Shown piece after piece: positions 28,801-36,737 of a stretch of DNA of 57,278 bases. The notes under the pieces are model-generated. The model searched no databases. It was not told the DNA's origin and saw nothing but the letters and a program-made list of their open reading frames with translations. The DNA is from an uncultured SAR86 cluster bacterium (GTDB taxonomy: Bacteria > Pseudomonadota > Gammaproteobacteria > Magnimaribacterales > Magnimaribacteraceae). Made by a program: the position numbers and the translations under genes. Within the stretch, counting starts at the first letter, position 1. Every line of letters starts with the position of its first letter. Location of the stretch: assembly GCA_902594545.1 (NCBI GenBank), contig CACJMO010000005.1, positions 1 to 57,278 of the forward strand, written 5' to 3'.

Positions 28801-29747
28801 TACTTTCTCTTAGTTTAAAGAGTCTGCTAGAAAACTGGCATAGAGTTGGTTTTGAAATTCAAACATTGAGAGACAACCCCGCTACTGCGGAATCTGAGTT
28901 TAGGCATGATACTGATTTAAATAATTTAGGCATAACACCAAAAATAAATTTTTCCATCCCCAAAAATATTGATCTAAGGAGTTCTAGACCAAGGATTGCA
29001 ATCCTCAGAGAGCAGGGAGTCAATGGACAAAATGAAATGGCTGCAGCTTTTTATGAAGTAGGCTTTGACTGCATAGATGTGCACATGACTGACCTAGTTA
29101 ACAAAAGACATAAGCTTTCCGACTTCCAAGGATTAGTTGCTTGCGGGGGATTCTCGTACGGTGATGTCTTAGGTGCAGGGGGTGGCTGGGCAAATAGTAT
29201 TTTATATGATGAGAATTTAAGAAGACAGTTTGGTAATTTTTTTCATGATGAAGCTGTTTTTACACTAGGTGTATGCAATGGATGCCAAGCATTATCTCAC
29301 TTGGGTGCTTTAATACCTGGTTCAGAGAACTGGCCTGATTTTAAGAGAAATCTTTCTGAAAAATTTGAAGCTAGATTAATTCAAGTTGCTGTGCAAAAGT
29401 CTCCCTCCATCTTTTTTAAGGATATGGAAGGTTCAATCATTCCTGTTCCGGTTGCTCACGGAGAAGGAAGAGTTGAATTTTCTTCTAAAAGTAAAGAACA
29501 GTTAAAACAAGGCATTATTTCTTATGTAAATGATGCTGGAGAAGAAACCGAAATATATCCAGAAAATCCAAACGGTTCTATCGCCGGAATTGCGGGAGTT
29601 ACAAACTTTTCTGGCACTGTAACAATTATGATGCCTCATCCAGAAAGAGCTTTTCTAGCTGATCAAATGTCTTGGGTGCCAAAAGATTGGGAAAAATACA
29701 GTCCTTGGATAAAGTTCTTCTGTAATGCAAGAAACTTTATTGGATAA
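25872..29747 (+). CDS. purL: phosphoribosylformylglycinamidine synthase, large single-chain form
   Basis: Purine synthesis: FGAR + glutamine + ATP to FGAM; 1291 aa, the fused form typical of gammaproteobacteria. The N-terminal PurS-like domain is followed by two ATP-binding halves ([26 protein letters not shown] near residue 298) and a C-terminal glutaminase with the nucleophile in GVCNGCQ near residue 1138 and His/Glu in MPHPERAF. It ends 1 nt before the convergent Nudix gene. Confidence 0.97.
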   Translation: [1291 protein letters not shown]

Positions 29748-29748
29748 A

Positions 29749-30285
29749 CTATTTCCTTCTCTCGATTGTATGAGTTGTTAAAGGGTAAGATCCTGTCTTG
29801 AGATCTGAAAAATAATTCTTTAGAACAATCGGAACAAAAGGAAAAGCCAATTCTTCCCATGGAATTTCTTCTTCATTAAAAAATTTGACCTCCAGGCTTT
29901 CTGAAGTTGAAGAATAATCTTCATGCAAAACTTCTGCCATATAAAGCATGTAAACTTGATTTATCTGAGGAACGTTAAAAATTGAATATAAATCTCCCAT
30001 TTTTACCTCTGTGTCAGTTTCTTCAAGGGTCTCTCTAAAAGCACCTTGAGAAACAGTTTCACCATTTTCAAGGAAACCCCCAGGCAATGTCCATTTTCCA
30101 TATCTAGGTTCAATAGCTCTTTTACACAAAAGAACCGATCCATCTTTTACAGGTAGAGTTCCACATATTATTTTGGGATTTGAATAGTGTATTGCACCGC
30201 AATTCTCACAACAGTCCCTTTCTCGGTTGTCCCCTTCTGGTATCTTCTTTACAGTTACCGAACCGCAAACACTACAGTATTTCAT
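29749..30285 (-). CDS. Nudix hydrolase with N-terminal zinc ribbon
   Basis: 178 aa. Residues 1-33 form a zinc ribbon (CSVCG and CENCG). The Nudix box is GGFLENGETVSQGAF followed by RETLEE near residues 69-90; the usual Gly after EE is Asp. The layout is like NudC-type or zinc-ribbon Nudix proteins, but shorter than E. coli NudC. The substrate is not predictable. It is convergent with purL (1-nt gap) and divergent from the next Nudix gene. Confidence 0.85.
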   Translation of the reverse strand: MKYCSVCGSVTVKKIPEGDNRERDCCENCGAIHYSNPKIICGTLPVKDGSVLLCKRAIEPRYGKWTLPGGFLENGETVSQGAFRETLEETDTEVKMGDLYSIFNVPQINQVYMLYMAEVLHEDYSSTSESLEVKFFNEEEIPWEELAFPFVPIVLKNYFSDLKTGSYPLTTHTIERRK

Positions 30286-30351
30286 ATTGTTTCTATTTTG
30301 ATTAAGGCGTCAGAAGTATAAACTATCTGCGAAAACATATTTAATTTATAT

Positions 30352-30933
30352 ATGCTTGAAAACATAAGAGAAAAAATAAGTGCTTATACAGGCACGCCAC
30401 CCATCGAGGAATTGAAAAAAGCAGCTGTTTTAATAGCAGTAACTGACGGTTCAGAGCCAGAATTAATCTATACTTTAAGATCAAATAAAGTTGGAACGCA
30501 TGGTGGTGAAGTCTCCTTTCCAGGAGGAATGTATGAAGAAGAGGACGGAGATTTAAAATTTACTGCGTTACGAGAGTCTGAGGAAGAGACAGGTCTTGAT
30601 ATTTCTAAAGTAGATTTACTTGGGTCTACGGATACTGTTGTATCAAGATTTAATATTAGCGTTACTCCTTATGTAGGCATTGTTCCTAATGACATAAAAC
30701 TCAACAATAATTCCGATGAAATTGAGGCTTGCTTCAGAGTACCGGTCAAATTTTTAATGGAAGATAAAAGGTTTAGGAATGATGAAATCAATAGAAATGG
30801 CGATATTTTTTTTATGCCCGCCTATAAATATGACTCTTATATAATATGGGGTTTGACAGCTATGATGACTGTTGATTTCTTAAATATAGCTTTAGATGCC
30901 AATATAGACTTGAAGACAAAGGGTAAATCATAA
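30352..30933 (+). CDS. Nudix hydrolase, CoA pyrophosphatase type (NudL-like)
   Basis: 193 aa. The CoA-specific extension and the Nudix box run together: [20 protein letters not shown] (about residues 42-61), then [10 protein letters not shown] near 79. This arrangement is typical of the NudL/YeaB family, which splits coenzyme A into phosphopantetheine and 3',5'-ADP. It is the first of a run with the carbonic-anhydrase-like and hydrolase genes, 14 nt upstream of the next start. Confidence 0.85.
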   Translation: MLENIREKISAYTGTPPIEELKKAAVLIAVTDGSEPELIYTLRSNKVGTHGGEVSFPGGMYEEEDGDLKFTALRESEEETGLDISKVDLLGSTDTVVSRFNISVTPYVGIVPNDIKLNNNSDEIEACFRVPVKFLMEDKRFRNDEINRNGDIFFMPAYKYDSYIIWGLTAMMTVDFLNIALDANIDLKTKGKS

Positions 30934-30947
30934 ATAGGGGAAAAGTG

Positions 30948-31472
30948 ATGATATACAAATTAGATGATATTGAACCTACGATGGATGGAGAATACTACAT
31001 ATCTGAATCTGCATCGGTGTTAGGAAAGGTAAGACTATGTGATGATGCGAGTGTATGGTTTGGAGCTGTCTTAAGAGGTGATACCGAGTTAATCACTATT
31101 GGCAAGAGATCTAATGTCCAGGAACTTTCTGTTTTGCATACCGATTTAGGTTTCCCTCTAGAAATTGGAGAAGACGTTACTATAGGACATAAGGTGATGT
31201 TGCACGGATGTACAATTGGTGATGGCTCTCTTGTAGGTATAAATTCAGTAATATTGAATGGAGCAAAGATTGGAAAAGGTTGTTTAATTGGTGCTAATTC
31301 CCTAATTACCGAAGGAACAGAAATTCCAGACGGTTCGTTGGTTATGGGATCTCCAGGTAAAATTAGAGGAGATCTCAATGAAGATCAAAAAAAAGGGCTT
31401 ATTATGTCTGCACGGCATTATGTTGAAAATTCAAAAAGATTTAAAAAAGGTTTAAAAAAAATAGGTGAATAA
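30948..31472 (+). CDS. gamma-class carbonic anhydrase family protein
   Basis: 174 aa, left-handed beta-helix protein (YrdA/CaiE type). The three candidate zinc histidines are seen in VLHTD (near residue 64) and [10 protein letters not shown] (near 81-86). The ATG at 30948 is preferred over a GTG at 30945 because AGGGG at 30936-30940 then lies 7 nt away. True carbonic anhydrase activity is not certain in this family. It directly abuts the downstream hydrolase gene. Confidence 0.88.
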   Translation: MIYKLDDIEPTMDGEYYISESASVLGKVRLCDDASVWFGAVLRGDTELITIGKRSNVQELSVLHTDLGFPLEIGEDVTIGHKVMLHGCTIGDGSLVGINSVILNGAKIGKGCLIGANSLITEGTEIPDGSLVMGSPGKIRGDLNEDQKKGLIMSARHYVENSKRFKKGLKKIGE

Positions 31473-32174
31473 ATGAAAACTGAAGTAGTAAATTATCAAT
31501 TAGACAAACAAAGTTACAACGCCTTTGTTGCTTATCCTGAGGATCAAAATAGACCCTTAGTATTGATAGCTCACACATGGGCTGGAAGAGATGGTTTTGT
31601 TGAGGAAAGGGCAAAACAGCTTGCCTCGGAAGGTTATGTTGCTATGGCTGTGGATATGTATGGAGAAGGAAAAGTAGGAAGCACTACTGAAGAAAATCAA
31701 GCAATGATGACTCCTTTGGTAGAAGACAGATCTAAATTAAAATCTGTCATAAATGCTGCATTAGAGAAAGGAAAGACTCTAGGAGGCGTTGATCAGAGTA
31801 AAATAGCCGCCATTGGGTACTGCTTTGGAGGGCTTGTGGTGCTTGACTTAGCTCGATCTGGAGCTGATGTCCAAGGAGTTGTTAGTTTTCATGGACTATT
31901 AATGGGTTCCGATATTTCTGAAACAGGCATCAAAAGCAAGATCCTTGTCCTTCACGGCGAAAGAGATCCTATGGTGCCTCTTGAAATGGTTGACTCTTTT
32001 CAAAATGAAATGACACAAGCCGGTGCTGATTGGCAGTTGCACAGTTACGGAAATGCTTACCATGCATTTACTAATAAAGAAGCCAATGACCCTAACTTAG
32101 GTACCCAGTATAATGAAGAAGCTGATAAAAGATCTTGGAAATCCATGCAAAATTTCTTCGCAGAGATATTTTAA
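31473..32174 (+). CDS. dienelactone hydrolase family protein
   Basis: 233 aa, alpha/beta hydrolase. The nucleophile is Cys in GYCFGG (near residue 117), Asp is in HGERDPMVP and His in YHAFTN, the cysteine-based triad of dienelactone hydrolases. It starts at the base after the previous stop codon and ends 15 nt before alaS. Aromatic degradation genes are absent, so the substrate is probably some other ester or lactone. Confidence 0.85.
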   Translation: MKTEVVNYQLDKQSYNAFVAYPEDQNRPLVLIAHTWAGRDGFVEERAKQLASEGYVAMAVDMYGEGKVGSTTEENQAMMTPLVEDRSKLKSVINAALEKGKTLGGVDQSKIAAIGYCFGGLVVLDLARSGADVQGVVSFHGLLMGSDISETGIKSKILVLHGERDPMVPLEMVDSFQNEMTQAGADWQLHSYGNAYHAFTNKEANDPNLGTQYNEEADKRSWKSMQNFFAEIF

Positions 32175-32189
32175 ATTTAAAAAGTAACA

Positions 32190-34985
32190 ATGCTCTCTAC
32201 TGACGAGATTAGGCAAATCTATTTAGATTTTTTTCAAGAAAAAGGTCACACTTTAGTCGAAAGTGCCTCTCTGGTACCTTTAAATGACCCGACTCTCTTG
32301 TTTACTAATGCCGGAATGGTGCCATTTAAGGATTTATTGTTGGGTGTTGAAAAAAAGGACTATACAAGGGCGGTAAGCTCTCAAAGGTGTATTAGAGCCG
32401 GAGGTAAACACAACGATCTCGATAATGTTGGTTATACAGCAAGACATCACACTTTCTTTGAAATGTTAGGAAATTTCAGTTTTGGAGATTACTTTAAGGA
32501 GGAAGCAATTGCTTTTGCATGGGAACTATTAACCGATAGATACAAGATTCCTGCAGAAAAGTTGTGGATAACTGTTCATGAGGATGATGACGAATCAGAG
32601 AAGATTTGGATAGAGAATATCGGTGTGGATCCTGCAAGAGTTTCCAGACTTGATGATGAAGAGAATTTTTGGACTATGGGAGATACTGGACCTTGCGGAC
32701 CTTGTAGTGAAATTTACTACGATCATGGAGACCATTTAGAAGGTGAGCCACCAAAGCCAGGTATGGATCCAGGAGATAGATTCATAGAAATCTGGAACCT
32801 TGTCTTTACTCAGTTTGATAGAGCGAAGGATGGGACCCTTAGCCCTCTGCCGAACCCGTGTGTAGATACTGGAATGGGATTAGAGAGGATGGCAGCTGTC
32901 CTTCAAAATGAAAACAATAATTACAACACAGATATCTTAAAAGCGATTGTTAAAGAAGTAGCTGAACTTGCCAGAATAGATGACCTAACCAATCCATCTT
33001 TGAGAGTAATTTCTGATCATTTAAGAGCAAGTTCATTCTTAATTGCAGATGGTATTATTCCCTCCAATGAAGGAAGAGGGTATGTCCTAAGAAGAATTAT
33101 AAGAAGAGCACTTAGACATGCCCATAAGTTGGATATACAAGGTCCTGTGCTATCTGAATTAACTTCTATTCTAGAAAAAGTAATGGGTGATGCTTACCCG
33201 GTTTTGATTAAGGATTCTGAGATTATAAAAGCCAACCTCGTTCAAGAGGAACAACAGTTTACTTCGACTCTTGATCAAGGTATGCAAGTTCTGGAGTCAG
33301 CTGTGGAGAATCTTGAAGGAAATACTATTACCGGTGACATAGTTTTTAAGCTCTACGATACTTTTGGTTTCCCAGTAGATATGACAGCTGATTTTGCGAG
33401 AGAGAGGAGTTTAGATTTAGATTTAGATGGCTACGAATCATTAATGCAAGAGCAAAGAGATCGAGCGAGATCCGCCAGTAATTTTGATTCAATGATACCT
33501 GAATCTTTAAATATTCAGGGTCGTACAGAGTTTGTGGGCTACGATTCAAATGCTATAAGTTCAAATGTAATAGAGATTATTCCTAGTGAAAGTTCATCTA
33601 TGAAGGATGAAATTAATGAAGACGAAGAAGGTATAGTGCTCCTAACAGAAACCCCTTTTTATGCCGAATCAGGAGGTCAAGTAGGTGACTCAGGCTATTT
33701 GAAGTCTAATGAATCCATCTTCGAAGTCTATGATACTCAAAAAAAAGGAGACCATTTTTTACATATAGGAGTTGTTAAATCAGGAACCTTTAAAAAAGAT
33801 GAAACTGTTGATGCTGAAATAGATACAAAAAAAAGAGAACGAATTAAGAGTAATCATAGCGCCACACACCTACTGCATGCAGCACTTAGAAATATCCTTG
33901 GCGAGCATGTCGAACAGAAAGGTTCATTAGTTGAAGAGTCCAGGTTGAGATTTGATTTTGCCCATAATCAAGCAATAGATTCTACAGAGATTCAAGACAT
34001 AGAAGATCAAATCAATGCAGAGATTAAAAAAAATACTAAATCCCTTACGGAGGTTATTCCTCTGGAAGAAGCCATTGAAAAAGGGGCAGTAGCATTTTTT
34101 GGCGAAAAGTATGGTGCAGAAGTAAGAGTTCTTAATCTAGGAGAAGGTTATTCAGTCGAGCTTTGCGGAGGAACTCACGTTGCTTCAACCGGAGAGATTG
34201 GACTAATGAAGATAGTCTCCGAGTCGGGTATTTCTGCAGGTGTTAGACGAATTGAAGCTGTAACGGGAGATAGTGCAAATTATTTGTTAGAAGAACTGGA
34301 ACAAAACTTTCTTTCAATTAACGATGAGTTATTTATCGGAGATATTGATTCAAATAAATCTGGTGTAGAAGCCCTAGATTACATTAGGTTCCTTGAAAAT
34401 GAAGTGAAGACTTATGCAAGAGAACTAAATTGTAACAGTGACCAGGTGCTGAAAAAGATTAAACAAATTAAAGAGGAAAATCATTCACTTAATACAGAGC
34501 TTAATAAGAAAGAGATCTCAGTTGAAATCTTTGATGATCAAATAGAAGCAATAAAGAGTATTTTAGAAATAAATAAAAGCTTAAAAAAAGAGGTAAAACA
34601 AATTCAGTCTCAAGATGTAGGAGCCTCTGTAGACGATTTGCTAAAACAATCTCTGGAGATAGAGGGATACCAATTGATAACAAATGCTTTTGAAGACTTG
34701 GGATCTAAAGAGCTTCGAGACGTAGCTGACAAATTAAGGAACAAAACACCTAATTCTGTCATAGTTTTAGCTTCACTTGCAGGGGACAAAACTCCAGTAA
34801 TTATTGCTTGTTCAGATGGAGTGGATATTGATGCAAGAGAGATAATGAAACACCTCATCAATCAATTGGGCGGAAGTGGTGGTGGTCGTCCTGATTTTGT
34901 CCAAGGTGGCGTTGAAAATAGAGACAACTTGGAAATAGCACTTACATCTGTAGCTGACTTAATTGTTTCATTAAATAATCAGTAA
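32190..34985 (+). CDS. alaS: alanyl-tRNA synthetase
   Basis: Class II synthetase for alanine, 931 aa (E. coli 876). The catalytic core begins with the family motif LFTNAGMVPFKD, the editing domain has HSATHLLH and CGGTH zinc ligands (near residues 555 and 659), and the C-terminal DHHA1-type domain ends with GGSGGGRPDFVQGG. The extra length is mostly a lysine- and glutamate-rich, probably coiled-coil stretch at about residues 730-805. It lies upstream of lysC, as in Pseudomonas. Confidence 0.96.
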   Translation: MLSTDEIRQIYLDFFQEKGHTLVESASLVPLNDPTLLFTNAGMVPFKDLLLGVEKKDYTRAVSSQRCIRAGGKHNDLDNVGYTARHHTFFEMLGNFSFGDYFKEEAIAFAWELLTDRYKIPAEKLWITVHEDDDESEKIWIENIGVDPARVSRLDDEENFWTMGDTGPCGPCSEIYYDHGDHLEGEPPKPGMDPGDRFIEIWNLVFTQFDRAKDGTLSPLPNPCVDTGMGLERMAAVLQNENNNYNTDILKAIVKEVAELARIDDLTNPSLRVISDHLRASSFLIADGIIPSNEGRGYVLRRIIRRALRHAHKLDIQGPVLSELTSILEKVMGDAYPVLIKDSEIIKANLVQEEQQFTSTLDQGMQVLESAVENLEGNTITGDIVFKLYDTFGFPVDMTADFARERSLDLDLDGYESLMQEQRDRARSASNFDSMIPESLNIQGRTEFVGYDSNAISSNVIEIIPSESSSMKDEINEDEEGIVLLTETPFYAESGGQVGDSGYLKSNESIFEVYDTQKKGDHFLHIGVVKSGTFKKDETVDAEIDTKKRERIKSNHSATHLLHAALRNILGEHVEQKGSLVEESRLRFDFAHNQAIDSTEIQDIEDQINAEIKKNTKSLTEVIPLEEAIEKGAVAFFGEKYGAEVRVLNLGEGYSVELCGGTHVASTGEIGLMKIVSESGISAGVRRIEAVTGDSANYLLEELEQNFLSINDELFIGDIDSNKSGVEALDYIRFLENEVKTYARELNCNSDQVLKKIKQIKEENHSLNTELNKKEISVEIFDDQIEAIKSILEINKSLKKEVKQIQSQDVGASVDDLLKQSLEIEGYQLITNAFEDLGSKELRDVADKLRNKTPNSVIVLASLAGDKTPVIIACSDGVDIDAREIMKHLINQLGGSGGGRPDFVQGGVENRDNLEIALTSVADLIVSLNNQ

Positions 34986-35006
34986 TATAGAATACGTGCC
35001 TTTTTT

Positions 35007-36236
35007 ATGGGCAAATTAATTGTAAAAAAGTTTGGCGGAACTTCTGTTGCTAATACAGAGCGAATAGAGGTCGTTGCTGACAACATTCAACTTGAAATAG
35101 AAAAAGGAAATCAAGTTGCTGTTGTTTTATCGGCAATGGGAAAAAGTACAGACGAACTGATATCACTTGCTAGAGAAATAAATCCTGAGCCTAATCTCAG
35201 AGAATATGATGCATTAGTCTCTACAGGCGAGCAAATTTCAGTTGCCTTACTTGCAATGGCTCTTTTGAAGAGAGGAATTAATGGAAAATCCTATACTGCT
35301 TATCAATTAGGAATTAAAACAAACTCAAGCCACAGTAGAGCAAGAATACTAGATGTTGAAGTGAGTAAAATTAATAATGAAATCCAAGAAGGCACAGTGC
35401 CAGTTATTACAGGATTTCAAGGTATGAATGAAAATGGCGATATTACTACATTAGGCAGAGGTGGATCAGATACTACAGGAGTGGCTTTGGCAGTGGCATT
35501 AGAAGCTGATGAGTGCCAAATATATACCGATGTAGATGGGGTTTTTACTACAGATCCTCGAGTTTACGATAAAGCAAGGTTGTTAAAAGAAGTAAGCTTT
35601 GAAGAAATGTTAGAATTGTCTAGTTCTGGAGCTAAAGTTCTTCAACTGAGATCTGTCGAATATGCAAGTAAATTTAACTTACCCATTCGAGTTCTTTCAA
35701 GCTTTAATGATGGGGAGGGAACTTTGGTACAAGAGGAGAAAAATATAATGGAAAGACCTATTGTTTCAGGAATCAGTAGTATAGACAGCGAGGCGAAACT
35801 TACCATAAGAGGTGTTCCAGATGTACCAGGAGTAGCAGCTAAAATCCTTGGACCCATAAGTGATGCTGGTATTGAGGTAGACGTGATAGTTCAAAATATA
35901 AGTGCAGAGAATAATACCGATTTCACATTTACGGTTGATAAAAGTGACGCTGTTCAAGCAGAAAATATCCTAAAACATACTTCAGATTCGCTTGGTGGAG
36001 GCTCAGTTGAGGTTGATGATGATATTGCCAAAATAAGCATCGTAGGAAGAGGAATGAGAGCGCATGCAGGTGTAGCAAGTAAGATGTTCGAAGCGCTTGC
36101 TGCAAGTGAAATCAATATTCTAATGATCACAACCTCTGAAATAAAAATCTCAGTAGTTATTAAAAAATCTGAAATGAAAAATGCAGTCAAATCTCTGCAT
36201 GATGCCTTTGATCTTGATAAAGAACTAGATAGCTAA
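35007..36236 (+). CDS. lysC: aspartate kinase
   Basis: Phosphorylates aspartate, feeding asd (2411) and the lysine, threonine and methionine branches; 409 aa. The kinase core starts with KKFGGTSV, and residues about 260-409 hold two ACT domains typical of feedback-controlled monofunctional enzymes. There is no Shine-Dalgarno; a TAGAAT box at 34988-34993 precedes the start by 13 nt. Its stop overlaps the next start (TAATG). Confidence 0.95.
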   Translation: MGKLIVKKFGGTSVANTERIEVVADNIQLEIEKGNQVAVVLSAMGKSTDELISLAREINPEPNLREYDALVSTGEQISVALLAMALLKRGINGKSYTAYQLGIKTNSSHSRARILDVEVSKINNEIQEGTVPVITGFQGMNENGDITTLGRGGSDTTGVALAVALEADECQIYTDVDGVFTTDPRVYDKARLLKEVSFEEMLELSSSGAKVLQLRSVEYASKFNLPIRVLSSFNDGEGTLVQEEKNIMERPIVSGISSIDSEAKLTIRGVPDVPGVAAKILGPISDAGIEVDVIVQNISAENNTDFTFTVDKSDAVQAENILKHTSDSLGGGSVEVDDDIAKISIVGRGMRAHAGVASKMFEALAASEINILMITTSEIKISVVIKKSEMKNAVKSLHDAFDLDKELDS

Positions 36237-36610
36237 TGGATGCAATCATAGAACTCTTTGGGTTTGAACAAGGCCTGATGAGAGGGTTTATATTTGGTTT
36301 CGTCCATGTTGGAATACTGATTATCGGTTACTACAGCGGATGGAGTATCAATAGGCTGCTAAAAAAAACTTCCAATGGCCATATTGCCGGAATAGTGGGG
36401 GCAGTCGTTGCGCATATTCTTTCAGATCTAGTAGCCTCCCTTCTAGATCCTACCATGAGGTCAGCTGCATTAGGTATTTTGATAGGAGGTTTATTGCCAC
36501 TCTCTTTGATACCAATTCTTGAGAGATATGTCACTAAAAGCGAATCTCATATCATGGTTGGAGACCATGAAGATATAGAAAAAGATCTGAAATCCGAACC
36601 CCATAAATAA
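36236..36610 (+). CDS. small membrane protein of unknown function
   Basis: 124 aa with three predicted membrane helices (about 14-36, 50-70 and 77-98) and an acidic C-terminal tail. It shares one base with the lysC stop (TAATG), so it is translationally coupled. In Pseudomonas the gene after lysC is csrA; this protein has no CsrA features. I do not recognise the family. Confidence 0.7.
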   Translation: MDAIIELFGFEQGLMRGFIFGFVHVGILIIGYYSGWSINRLLKKTSNGHIAGIVGAVVAHILSDLVASLLDPTMRSAALGILIGGLLPLSLIPILERYVTKSESHIMVGDHEDIEKDLKSEPHK

Positions 36611-36626
36611 ATTTTAAAAGTTAGTT

Positions 36627-36706
36627 GCATATGAGAATCATTCTCATCTATAATGCGAATCGTTATCGATCTAATAATCATTCTCATTTACGAAAATGAT
36701 TATTTT
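36627..36706. promoter_or_regulatory. cluster of Fur boxes upstream of the TonB-dependent receptor
   Basis: At least three sites resemble the 19-bp Fur consensus GATAATGATAATCATTATC. Site 1 (36627-36645) matches 14 of 19 and contains the palindrome ATGAGAAT-C-ATTCTCAT (36631-36647). Site 2 (36649-36667) matches 15 of 19. A third, weaker pair overlaps around 36674-36706 (AATAATCATTCTC and AAAATGATTATT). They fill the spacer up to about 32 nt before the receptor ATG, so Fur-Fe would cover the whole promoter. Counted by hand. Confidence 0.85.
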
Positions 36707-36737
36707 TTCTTATAAATAAAATTAACGGGAGTTAAAA

